From assembly GCA_002362135.1 (NCBI GenBank), contig DETO01000019.1, positions 1-6,030 of the forward strand: a stretch of 6,030 bases of DNA, read 5' to 3'. The stretch's first letter is position 1; the number at the start of each line of letters is the position of its first letter. The notes under the pieces were generated by a model. The model was not told the origin of the DNA, ran no database searches, and was given only the letters and a program-made list of their open reading frames with translations. Positions 1 to 5,893 of the stretch are shown piece by piece. A program made the position numbers and the translations under genes. This DNA is from Ruminococcus sp. UBA3286. Its GTDB lineage: Bacteria > Bacillota > Clostridia > Oscillospirales > Ruminococcaceae.

Positions 1-30
1 TTCAAATATTTTTGGTTTATAATTTAACAT
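1..30 (-). CDS. Start of an unidentified gene running off the left edge (partial)
   Basis: On the minus strand an ATG at 30-28 opens a frame reading MLNYKPKIFE up to the window edge with no stop. An AGGAG ribosome binding site lies at 41-37, six bases before the ATG, and a near-consensus promoter sits further upstream (91-63). That chain of promoter, ribosome binding site and start codon is the only support; ten codons are too few to name a family. The gene is divergent from the metallophosphoesterase and shares its upstream spacer. Confidence 0.45.
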   Translation of the reverse strand, partial: MLNYKPKIFE

Positions 31-55
31 TTCAAACTCCTGATAAATTTATTTC

Positions 56-64
56 TGATATAAT
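56..64 (+). promoter_or_regulatory. Possible extended -10 promoter for the metallophosphoesterase
   Basis: The plus strand carries TGATATAAT, a perfect extended -10 (TG at 56-57, TATAAT at 59-64). There is no recognisable -35 at 16-18 bases upstream, so it would have to work as an extended -10 promoter. It overlaps the -10 of the divergent left-edge promoter, which suggests the two promoters would exclude each other. The leader to the ATG at 154 would be about 80 bases. The same TGATATAAT string occurs in the promoter at 852-880. Tentative. Confidence 0.35.
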
Positions 65-91
65 TTTACTTTATTTTTATGAATTTGTCAA
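63..91 (-). promoter_or_regulatory. Sigma-A-type promoter of the left-edge gene
   Basis: Read on the minus strand, TTGACA (91-86) is followed by a 17-base spacer and TAAAAT (68-63). The -35 is a perfect consensus match and the -10 has one mismatch. The expected start of transcription is near 56, giving a leader of about 26 bases to the ATG at 30. It points away from the metallophosphoesterase. Confidence 0.65.
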
Positions 92-141
92 CTGCCTAAC
101 ATTAAATAACTCGAAAATTAATTTTGATTAAATTAGAAAAC

Positions 142-146
142 GGAGG
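142..146 (+). promoter_or_regulatory. Ribosome binding site fixing the metallophosphoesterase start at 154
   Basis: GGAGG at 142-146 lies seven bases before the ATG at 154. The frame stays open upstream to a TTG at 124, but that codon has no ribosome binding site and would add ten residues ahead of the beta strand that normally begins this fold. The ATG is therefore the better start. Confidence 0.75.
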
Positions 147-153
147 AAAGCAT

Positions 154-816
154 ATGATTTATGTTACAGGCGATACTCATGGAGATATAACGCGATTCAA
201 AGATGTCCAGATGAAGAAGCTGAAAAAGGGCGATACCCTCATAATATGCGGCGATTTCGGCTTTATCTGGGACGGTTCGCGACGTGAAAAAGCAACGTTG
301 AAAAAGCTTTTGAGCTGTGAATACGATATCGCGTTCATTGACGGATGCCATGAAAATTTTGATATTCTGGAAAGTTTCCCCGAAAGTACGTGGAATGGCG
401 GAATGGCGCGTGTTATTGCCCCGAATCTTGTTCACCTGATGCGCGGGCAAGTTTACACTATTGAAAACAAGAAAATTTTTACGTTTGGCGGCGGTCATAG
501 TCAGGATATTGATTTTCGCCGCGACGGTGATTGGTGGGAACGCGAGCAGCCCACTCACGATGAAATAATGGAGGCATTGAGCAATCTCAAGGCAAACAGA
601 AATGCTGTTGATTACGTGATAACTCATGAACCGCCTGCGTCTGTGAAGGACTGTCTGGGAGTTGATGTTTTTCAGCGGATAGAGGTTCATGCGCTGTTTG
701 AGGAAATCATAAAAAGCTGTAAATACGAAAAATGGTTTTTCGGAAAATGCCATATCGATAAGCACATTCCGGTTAGATTTTTTGCGATGTTCAATAATGT
801 AACTCCGTTAAAATAG
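154..816 (+). CDS. Calcineurin-type metallophosphoesterase
   Basis: This 220-residue protein begins directly with the first strand and metal motif of the calcineurin-like phosphoesterase fold: GDTHG at 6-10 (Asp7, His9), then GDFG at 33-36 (Asp34), DGCHENFD at 63-70, WNGG at 80-83, LMRGQVY at 95-101, FGGGHSQD at 111-118, ITHEPP at 156-161 (His158) and FFGKCHID at 195-202 (His200). It resembles the small bacterial proteins usually annotated only as metallophosphoesterases and found singly or in mobile regions; the substrate is unknown. No signal peptide or membrane segment is visible, so it is probably cytoplasmic. Two metal-site positions look altered: the Asn of GN(H)E is Cys65, and the first His of GHxH is Lys198. 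It might therefore be weakened or specialised, or these may be ordinary variants of its subfamily. It stands alone, convergent with the rnf operon. Family assignment is secure; activity is not. Confidence 0.88.
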   Translation: MIYVTGDTHGDITRFKDVQMKKLKKGDTLIICGDFGFIWDGSRREKATLKKLLSCEYDIAFIDGCHENFDILESFPESTWNGGMARVIAPNLVHLMRGQVYTIENKKIFTFGGGHSQDIDFRRDGDWWEREQPTHDEIMEALSNLKANRNAVDYVITHEPPASVKDCLGVDVFQRIEVHALFEEIIKSCKYEKWFFGKCHIDKHIPVRFFAMFNNVTPLK

Positions 817-821
817 GAGAA

Positions 822-853
822 AATGCTAAAATATATTCCAGATATTTTGCATT
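822..853. repeat. Twelve-pair imperfect inverted repeat after the metallophosphoesterase
   Basis: AATGC (822-826), an unpaired T, and AAAATAT (828-834) are matched by ATATTTT (842-848) and GCATT (849-853) around a 7-base loop. It starts six bases after the phosphoesterase stop. The stem has only two GC pairs and no T-run follows, so it is a poor intrinsic terminator. Its right arm touches the -35 of the next promoter, which leaves an operator or a weak 3'-end hairpin as alternatives. Confidence 0.5.
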
Positions 854-880
854 GATTTAACTAACCTGTTGTGATATAAT
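852..880 (+). promoter_or_regulatory. Strong sigma-A promoter of the 16-codon micro-ORF
   Basis: TTGATT (852-857), a 17-base spacer and TATAAT (875-880), with an extended TG at 872-873. This is among the best promoter matches in the window. The expected transcription start is near 886-888, giving a leader of about 38 bases. Nothing on the plus strand downstream can be its target except the micro-ORF at 925 and the terminator at 998. Confidence 0.75.
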
Positions 881-912
881 AGAATTATCCCAAGAGGGAG
901 AATAACAACAGG
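865..912. repeat. Inverted repeat bracketing the micro-ORF -10 and leader
   Basis: CCTGTTGT (865-872) and ACAACAGG (905-912) are exact reverse complements, 32 bases apart. The left arm abuts the -10 and the right arm runs into the ribosome binding site. Because the left arm is upstream of the predicted transcript start, the pair can matter only as DNA, for example as a two-site operator. A small TCCC-AAGA-GGGA hairpin (888-899) lies inside it and would be in the RNA. Chance is a real alternative for 8-base arms. Confidence 0.35.
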
Positions 913-924
913 AGGTACATAAAA

Positions 925-975
925 ATGTGCAATATCTGGCAGATCCTTTGCAAATTCTTCAACTGCTGTAAGTAA
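925..975 (+). CDS. 16-residue Cys-rich micropeptide (unrecognised)
   Basis: The frame reads MCNIWQILCKFFNCCK followed by TAA. An AGGAGGT ribosome binding site (910-916) sits eight bases before the ATG, a consensus promoter lies at 852-880, and a strong terminator follows at 998-1042, so the whole transcript would be only about 155 bases. Four of 16 residues are Cys (positions 2, 9, 14, 15), with Trp5, two Phe and two Lys. The central part is hydrophobic, but the peptide is too short for a normal membrane segment or a secretion signal. I recognise no family. It could be a bona fide small protein, a short toxin-like peptide, a metal- or thiol-binding peptide, or an incidental frame in a small RNA. 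It is not an attenuation leader for a downstream gene, because the next genes are convergent. The quality of the signals, rather than the peptide itself, supports the call. Confidence 0.5.
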   Translation: MCNIWQILCKFFNCCK

Positions 976-997
976 TCAGGCAGTATGAACCCACTTT

Positions 998-1042
998 AAA
1001 AAAGCGAACTGATAAGAAAAACTCTTATCGGCTCGCTTTTTT
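998..1042. terminator. Bidirectional intrinsic terminator between the micro-ORF and rnfB
   Basis: The left arm 998-1016 (six A, GCGA, A, CTGATAAG) pairs with the right arm 1024-1042 (CTTATCGG, C, TCGC, six T) around a 7-base loop. The stem has one A/C mismatch and, on the plus strand, one G-U pair. The T-run ends the plus-strand micro-ORF transcript; the A-run in the left arm becomes a U-run on the minus strand and ends the rnf operon, starting four bases after the rnfB stop. Convergent transcription units sharing one terminator is a common compact arrangement. Confidence 0.92.
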
Positions 1043-1045
1043 GTT

Positions 1046-1825
1046 TTAGTGAATAACCTTTACAGGGCAGAAAGTCTTGCAGATTCCGCAATTAGTACAT
1101 TTTTCATAGTCGATTTTTGCGTGGAAATTCTCAACCCTGATAGCTTCGTTCAGACATTTTTTCTCGCAGATCTTACAGCCGATACAGCCGTTGGAGCAAG
1201 CGAGTTTAGTAGCTTTTCCGTTGGCGGCGGAGGAACATAAAACGTCGATATTGCTTGATTTCGGCTTGATCGAGATAAGCTGATTGGGGCATACGGCAGC
1301 ACATTGACCGCAAGCTCCGCAAAGTTCAGGAATTACTTTGGCAACGCCGTTGACAATTTTTATGGCGTCGTGTTCGCAAACCGCAGCGCAGTCTCCGAGA
1401 CCGATACAGCCATACTTGCACATACCGTTTCCGCCGTAAAATCGCTTTACAGCCTTGCACGACTGAATTCCGTCGAAATCAAACTGAAGCTTAGTGGCAT
1501 TGCAATCGCCGTTACAATGTACGATCGCGGTCATTGGAATTACATTGGCAGCGGCAGTTCCGAGAATTTCAGCAATTGCCGAAGCCGCTTCAGCGCCTCC
1601 CGGTCGGCATAAATTAGTTGGTGCGCCATTGTTGACGATCGCGTCCGCATAGTCGGAACAGCCCGCATAACCGCAAGCTCCGCAATTTGCCTGCGGAAGA
1701 GAAGAGCCGATCTTTTCGATTCGCTCGTCAACCTTAACATAGAACACTTTGGCGGCGACGGTCAGCAGAATTCCCGCGATCAGACCGCATCCGCCCAGAA
1801 TCAGCGTTGGAATAAGATAAGTCAT
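1046..1825 (-). CDS. rnfB: RnfB, ferredoxin-side Fe-S subunit of the Rnf complex
   Basis: The 259-residue protein is the electron-entry subunit of the Rnf ferredoxin:NAD+ oxidoreductase. An N-terminal membrane anchor (about 4-28) is followed by the Fe-S domain shared with RnfB/RsxB, with Cys48, 51, 56 and 73 (NCGACGYAGC plus a distal Cys). A second group has Cys136, 140, 146 and 150, and a classic CxxCxxCxxxCP follows at 169-180. Two further motifs lie at 214-224 and 243-254. Extra cysteines at 104, 108 and 123 belong to the conserved RnfB core. This cluster-rich layout is usual for clostridial RnfB and longer than the proteobacterial form. The AAGGAGG ribosome binding site overlaps the rnfA stop codon, and the ATG follows 12 bases after that stop, so translation is probably coupled. 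It is the last gene before the shared terminator. Confidence 0.96.
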   Translation of the reverse strand: MTYLIPTLILGGCGLIAGILLTVAAKVFYVKVDERIEKIGSSLPQANCGACGYAGCSDYADAIVNNGAPTNLCRPGGAEAASAIAEILGTAAANVIPMTAIVHCNGDCNATKLQFDFDGIQSCKAVKRFYGGNGMCKYGCIGLGDCAAVCEHDAIKIVNGVAKVIPELCGACGQCAAVCPNQLISIKPKSSNIDVLCSSAANGKATKLACSNGCIGCKICEKKCLNEAIRVENFHAKIDYEKCTNCGICKTFCPVKVIH

Positions 1826-1837
1826 AACCGCACCTCC

Positions 1838-2416
1838 TTAACTGAAAAGACCCGAAAAGCCCATGAAGCTTACGGAAACGATGGAAGCCGCCACAAGCGT
1901 TGCGGGAACGCCCTTGAAAGTTTCTGGAATATCAACGTATTCAAGCTTTTTGCGAACTCCTGAGAAAATTACCAGCGCGAGCATGAATCCCAAACCTGCT
2001 CCGAGAGCGTTGACGATTGACTGAATAAAGCTGTAGCTGTTGTCGATGTTCAGCACGGTAACGCCCAGTACAGCGCAGTTTGTAGTGATCAGCGGCAGAT
2101 AAACGCCGAGAGATTTATAAAGGGGCGGAAGCATTTTTTTCAGAATGACTTCCACAAGCTGAACGAAGAGCGCAATAACAAGGATAAACGCCACTGTATC
2201 GAAATACTCCAGACTATTGGGGACAAGGATAAAGTGATGTATAGGATATGTAACGGCGGTTGCGCAGATCATTACAAAAGTAACTGCAATACCCATTCCC
2301 GAAGCGCTGTCGAGCTTTTTTGAAACCCCGAGAAAGGGGCAGATTCCCATGAATTTCGAAAGCACAAAATTATCGGTCAGCATAGCCGAAAGCAGAATTA
2401 CACCTAAAGTTTTCAT
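1838..2416 (-). CDS. rnfA: RnfA, integral membrane subunit of the Rnf complex
   Basis: A 192-residue, almost wholly hydrophobic protein of the RnfA/NqrE family with about six membrane helices. The hallmark half-helix motifs are present: GICPFLG around Cys26 and TTNCAVLG around Cys114. In Rnf and Nqr structures the equivalent cysteines of RnfA and RnfE together hold an iron-sulfur centre within the membrane, passing electrons across it. The sequence shows the internal inverted relationship with RnfE that is typical of the pair. Length is normal. The ATG overlaps the rnfE stop in an ATGA junction, and AAGGAGG lies within the 3' end of rnfE, so the two are expected to be made in equal amounts by coupled translation. 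Confidence 0.96.
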   Translation of the reverse strand: MKTLGVILLSAMLTDNFVLSKFMGICPFLGVSKKLDSASGMGIAVTFVMICATAVTYPIHHFILVPNSLEYFDTVAFILVIALFVQLVEVILKKMLPPLYKSLGVYLPLITTNCAVLGVTVLNIDNSYSFIQSIVNALGAGLGFMLALVIFSGVRKKLEYVDIPETFKGVPATLVAASIVSVSFMGFSGLFS

Positions 2417-3099
2417 GCGGATTCACCCTCCTTTTTGTCGCAATTTCCTGCCATAGGACAGTTATCGCAAGAGCCGCATTCGATTTCCTGAGGCGGCTTT
2501 TTATTCGCAATCTTATTGATAACGGCAATAATTATACCTAAAGTAAAGAAACCTCCGGCAGGCATTATAAAAATGAGCATTGGATTCTGATGAAGCGCGG
2601 GGATATCCATACCGAACCATTGACCTGCGCCGATTATTTCGCGGACAGAACCCATGATGAACAGAGCGAGCGTAAAGCCGATTCCCATTCCGATAGCGTC
2701 GCAGGCAGAAGCAATAATGCCGTTTTTGCTTGCAAACATTTCTGCTCTGCCGAATATGATGCAGTTTACGGTGATGAGCGTGAGATAAATTCCGAGGCTG
2801 TCATAAAGCGACGGCACGAAGCCTTCGAGGAGAAATCCGATAAGAGTTACGAAACTTGCAATTATAACGATAAACGCGGGAATTCGCACTTTATCGGGAA
2901 TCACTTTCCGCAGAGCGGATATTACGATATTAGAGCCGAGGAGAACGAACGTGGTAGCAAGACCCATACCGATTCCGTTGCTTGCCTGAGTTGTTACCGC
3001 GAGCGTGGGACACATTCCAAGAAGCATTACAAGAGTCGGGTTTTCCTTGATGATACCCTTAGTAATTTCTTTTACAAGAGAATTTTTATTTTCCGCCAC
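2413..3099 (-). CDS. rnfE: RnfE, integral membrane subunit of the Rnf complex
   Basis: A 228-residue protein of the RnfE/NqrD family, partner of RnfA. It has a short cytoplasmic N-terminus, about six membrane helices, and the conserved cysteines Cys30 (LLGMCPTLAV) and Cys113 (TVNCIIFGRAE) that match the membrane Fe-S ligands. After the last helix (ending near residue 198) comes a hydrophilic tail with Cys208, 211, 214 and 220 (CxxCxxC, five residues, C); such a tail is absent from proteobacterial RsxE as I know it and could bind metal. The start is GTG, chosen because an AAGGAGG (3115-3109) lies nine bases ahead and because the protein then begins at the usual place. The first codons overlap the end of the original rnfG frame by 14 bases. 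Confidence 0.95.
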   Translation of the reverse strand: MAENKNSLVKEITKGIIKENPTLVMLLGMCPTLAVTTQASNGIGMGLATTFVLLGSNIVISALRKVIPDKVRIPAFIVIIASFVTLIGFLLEGFVPSLYDSLGIYLTLITVNCIIFGRAEMFASKNGIIASACDAIGMGIGFTLALFIMGSVREIIGAGQWFGMDIPALHQNPMLIFIMPAGGFFTLGIIIAVINKIANKKPPQEIECGSCDNCPMAGNCDKKEGESA

Positions 3100-3619
3100 T
3101 TAAAATCGCCTCCTTATTTTCGGTATATACCTTTAAAGCCGTATTAACGGCGGAATTCATGCCCTTTGAAGAGAATGTTGCGCCGCTTATGGAATCCACC
3201 TGAACTCCCGTTTCGGAAGTCCCGTAAAATTTTTCGCGGAAATCTTAGTTATCGCGTACTTTTGAACCGAGACCGGGAGTTTCGCCGAGAGATACGAATT
3301 CGATTCCCGAAACTTCGCCGTTTTCGTCGATACCCACGAGAATATTAATACCGCCTTTGGAATATCCGTCCGCGACTACCTGAATTGCGGTCTTTCCGTC
3401 GGAAGTGACGGCAATCGCCTGAACAGCGTCGTTTCCGAAATTATCATCAATGAGAGTGCTTTCGGTTTTGCCGAAAATAGCTTCAACGCTCGAATTAAAG
3501 CGCATTGCTTTCTGCTCGGCAATATTTTCTTTAGTCAGCTCATGAGCAAATGTGAGCAGCAATGCAGCGGCAATGCATATAACAGTCAGTATAATTGGCG
3601 GCTTCACATTATCTTTCAT
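3086..3619 (-). pseudogene. rnfG: rnfG with an in-frame TAA: FMN-carrying subunit, truncated as written
   Basis: RnfG is a membrane-anchored subunit that carries covalent FMN on a Thr and relays electrons within Rnf. From the ATG at 3619 the frame shows one N-terminal membrane segment (about 9-25) and family-typical text including GETPGLGSKV (112-121), then meets TAA at 3247-3245 (codon 125). The same frame then continues without a shift for 52 more codons to a TAA at 3088-3086: FREKFYG (127-133), VDSISGATFSSKGMNSAVN with the flavinylation Thr at 148, and a normal end. The whole frame is 177 codons; the product as written is 124 residues and lacks the FMN site. A single substitution explains it. 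AAAGGAGG (3636-3629) fixes the ATG; a GTG at 3640 overlaps that site and is not used. The gene overlaps rnfD by 11 bases and rnfE by 14. Sequencing error, a real nonsense mutation and readthrough remain open. Confidence 0.88.
3109..3115 (-). promoter_or_regulatory. Ribosome binding site for the GTG start of rnfE
   Basis: AAGGAGG at 3115-3109, nine bases before the GTG at 3099. It lies inside the 3' end of the rnfG frame. With rnfG stopping early at 3245, ribosomes no longer reach this site from rnfG, so rnfE would depend on free initiation here. Confidence 0.75.
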
Positions 3620-4556
3620 TTTTTTCAGCCTCCTTTGCACCGAATACCTTTGTACGTGTAAGCTGCTCGATGTAGGGAGTCAGCACGTTCATCAGCAATA
3701 TCGAGAATGAAACGCCTTCGGGGAACGAACCGAATCGGCGTATAACGAATGTGATGATTCCGCAGCCGATTCCGAAAACGATCTTGCCTTTTGTAGAGAT
3801 AGGAGTTGTGGCGTAGTCGGTCGCCATGAAGAATGCGCCAAGGAATACGCCGCCTGCAAGTATCTGATAAAGGGGATCTTCACCGGAAATAAACGACAGA
3901 AGGGCGAGAACGCCGATGAAAGAAATTGGTGCGGCAAGGCTGATTATTCTTCTTGCCGCGAGATAAAGTCCGCCAAGAAGAAGTGCAAGCGCGCAGGTTT
4001 CGCCCATGCAGCCGCCGACGTTTCCAAGAAAAAGATCGAGATAAGAGGGGAGTTCCGCGCCTTCACCGAGGGCGAGCGGAGTAGCCGAAGTAACGGCGTC
4101 AGCAGCAGCTTCACGCCAGAAGAAGGGGACTACCCAATGAGTCATCGCCGTAGGAAAGCTTACCATGAGGACGATTCGCGCGGTAATCGCTGGGTTTGCG
4201 AAATTCTGTCCCAGACCGCCGAAAAGCTGCTTTACGATAACAATAGCGACGAAACTTCCGATAGTCGCCATCCATAACGGAAGCGTAACGGGAAGATTAA
4301 GAGCGAGAATTATTCCGGTAACTACCGCCGAAAGATCGCTGATAGTATTATCGCGCTTCATTATTTTGCGGCAGAGAAATTCAAACAGAACGCAGCAGCC
4401 GACGCATACAGCGGTAAGAAGCAGCGCGCGGAATCCAAAGAAAACGCAGGCTGCAATGAGCGCGGGTACAAGGGCGATGCAGACATTCAGCATGATATTT
4501 GAAGTTTTGAGATAATTTTCATCGTGGGGAGACGGTGAAACGATAAGTCTTTTCAT
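3609..4556 (-). CDS. rnfD: RnfD, membrane FMN-carrying subunit of the Rnf complex
   Basis: A 315-residue member of the RnfD/NqrB family with multiple membrane helices (for example 22-42, 44-61, 76-110, and several after 180). The sequence DAVTSATPLA puts the flavinylation Thr at 159, matching the D-x-x-[ST]-x-A-T pattern to which ApbE-type transferases attach FMN. GLGQNFANPAITAR (114-127) and ATDYATTPIS near the C-terminus are also typical of the family. The N-terminus, SPSPH, is the characteristic cytoplasmic start. Length is normal. The ATG follows the rnfC stop by ten bases with a modest GAGG as ribosome binding site, and the 3' end overlaps the start of rnfG. No apbE gene is present here, so flavin attachment must be supplied from elsewhere in the genome. 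Confidence 0.96.
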   Translation of the reverse strand: MKRLIVSPSPHDENYLKTSNIMLNVCIALVPALIAACVFFGFRALLLTAVCVGCCVLFEFLCRKIMKRDNTISDLSAVVTGIILALNLPVTLPLWMATIGSFVAIVIVKQLFGGLGQNFANPAITARIVLMVSFPTAMTHWVVPFFWREAAADAVTSATPLALGEGAELPSYLDLFLGNVGGCMGETCALALLLGGLYLAARRIISLAAPISFIGVLALLSFISGEDPLYQILAGGVFLGAFFMATDYATTPISTKGKIVFGIGCGIITFVIRRFGSFPEGVSFSILLMNVLTPYIEQLTRTKVFGAKEAEKNER

Positions 4557-4566
4557 CTTCTTAGCC

Positions 4567-5844
4567 TCACTTTCTTGGTATCAGGGATTTTGCAAGCTGA
4601 TTTGTTTCAGCAAGCTTTCTGTTGGCAGGGCAAACATAAGTACAGCTTCCGCAGTTCATGCAGAGAGTTACTTTTAATTTTTTCAGATCGTCGATGTCCT
4701 TGAGTTTATACGCTCTGTCGATCTCGGCAGGCATCAGACCGAGGGGGCAGACATTTACGCATCTGCCGCAGCGAATACACGCCGAGGGTCTGCGGTCGTC
4801 ATATTTCGCGAAAGCCAGAATCGCGTTTGAAGTTTTTGTAACAGGCATATTCACATCGGGAACAGCCATTCCCATCATCGGACCGCCGGACAGCAGCTTT
4901 ATCATAGCTTCCGTATCGGTCTTGCAGAATTTGAGAATATCGATCATAGGCGTACCAACGGCAGCCAAAACATTTTTAGGCTCTCCGACAGCGTTTCCGT
5001 CAACGGTTATCCTGCGCGAAATAAGCGGCATTCCCGTCTGAGTGTAGCAATAAATGAATGAAACGGTCGAAACGTTCAGCACGAGAACACCAACATCAGA
5101 GGGAAGCTGACCTTCCATTACGATGCGGTTAGTGGAATTGTAAATTATCACTTTTTCCGCGCCCTGAGGATAAGCGGAAGGCAGCGTGATTATATCTATG
5201 GTATCATCATTAGCTGCCATATCGGTGAATTTGCTGATCGCTTCGGGCTTATTTGCTTCAACAGCGATCTTGGCATTTTTAATGCCGAGCATATCTTTAA
5301 CCAGACGGATACCCTTGAGAACATCGTCGGTATGCTCCATCATTTCGCGGTAATCCGCTGTTATGTAAGGTTCGCATTCGGCAGCGTTGATAATAAGAGT
5401 ATCGAGAGGCGTTTTGGGATTAAGCTTGATATGCGTGGGAAATCCTGCGCCGCCAAGACCGCATACTCCGCTTTCGCGAACAGCCTTGATGAAGCTTTCT
5501 TTGTCGTTGATCTCGGGAGGGCGGATTTCCTCGGATACCTCCTGTTTTCCGTCGGATTCGATCTCCACAGCTTTGCATACCGCTCCCATGGCAGTCTGAT
5601 AATCGCTGACAGCCGTGACCTTTCCGGATACGCTTGAATGAACGGGAACACTGAAAGGGGCGTCGCAGTCGCCTATCTTCTGACCGACTTTCACCATGTC
5701 GCCGACTTTCACCATCGGAGTGCATGGTACGCCCATGTGCATTCCCATGGGCAGTTTAACTTTAGCAGGCACAGGGAATGTGACGGTTTCGCAGTTTTCC
5801 GTATTTTTGCGGTGTTTAAGGCGAATTCCGTTTAATTTTTTCAT
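4567..5844 (-). CDS. rnfC: RnfC, NAD(H)-side Fe-S flavoprotein subunit of the Rnf complex
   Basis: The 425-residue peripheral subunit reduces NAD+ (or oxidises NADH) on the cytoplasmic face. An N-terminal RnfC barrel/sandwich-hybrid domain (about 1-100, with VSGKVTAV at 72-79) is followed by the flavoprotein domain related to complex I subunit NuoF. That domain has GLGGAGFPT at 129-137 and AECEPY at 155-160, the nucleotide/flavin-binding signatures. An SLBB-like segment follows at about 270-320. Two [4Fe-4S] motifs close the protein: Cys356, 359, 362, 366 and Cys395, 398, 401, 405. There is no membrane segment, as expected. It is the first gene of the operon. AAGGAG lies upstream of the ATG at 5844. 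A 14-base direct repeat (5684-5697 and 5702-5715) encodes the doubled MVKVG. Confidence 0.97.
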   Translation of the reverse strand: MKKLNGIRLKHRKNTENCETVTFPVPAKVKLPMGMHMGVPCTPMVKVGDMVKVGQKIGDCDAPFSVPVHSSVSGKVTAVSDYQTAMGAVCKAVEIESDGKQEVSEEIRPPEINDKESFIKAVRESGVCGLGGAGFPTHIKLNPKTPLDTLIINAAECEPYITADYREMMEHTDDVLKGIRLVKDMLGIKNAKIAVEANKPEAISKFTDMAANDDTIDIITLPSAYPQGAEKVIIYNSTNRIVMEGQLPSDVGVLVLNVSTVSFIYCYTQTGMPLISRRITVDGNAVGEPKNVLAAVGTPMIDILKFCKTDTEAMIKLLSGGPMMGMAVPDVNMPVTKTSNAILAFAKYDDRRPSACIRCGRCVNVCPLGLMPAEIDRAYKLKDIDDLKKLKVTLCMNCGSCTYVCPANRKLAETNQLAKSLIPRK

Positions 5845-5893
5845 ACTTATCTCCTTTCATGAGTTTATACAGGTAAAATTCACAGATACTTAT

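Noticed and set aside
124..153. TTG at 124 as the metallophosphoesterase start
   Set aside because: It has no ribosome binding site, while the ATG at 154 has GGAGG at the right distance and begins directly at the first strand of the fold.
133..765. A 210-codon minus-strand frame opposite the metallophosphoesterase
   Set aside because: The plus strand encodes a recognisable phosphoesterase with all its motifs in order and a good ribosome binding site; the antisense product is not family-like.
925..1042. Micro-ORF as a cysteine attenuation leader peptide
   Set aside because: The Cys codons followed by a terminator look like a leader, but beyond the terminator the genes are on the opposite strand, so there is no downstream gene to attenuate. 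No alternative antiterminator pairing was seen.
2590..3147. Long plus-strand open frames opposite rnfE, rnfD, rnfC and rnfB
   Set aside because: They are antisense to clearly conserved genes, have no good ribosome binding sites, and their products show no recognisable domain; they reflect codon bias of the real genes.
3086..3247. Programmed readthrough or codon reassignment at the rnfG TAA
   Set aside because: TAA is the normal stop of rnfD, rnfA, rnfB and the micro-ORF here, and known programmed readthrough favours TGA or TAG with specific 3' context. A mutation or a sequence error is simpler.
3086..3640. A frameshift in rnfG
   Set aside because: Codon-by-codon reading shows the family-like sequence in the same frame before and after the TAA, so no insertion or deletion is needed.
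5684..5715. Fourteen-base direct repeat in rnfC (18-base period)
   Set aside because: It encodes MVKVGDMVKVG, and alternating V-x-V-G-D repeats are normal in the RnfC N-terminal domain, so a recent expansion is not required.
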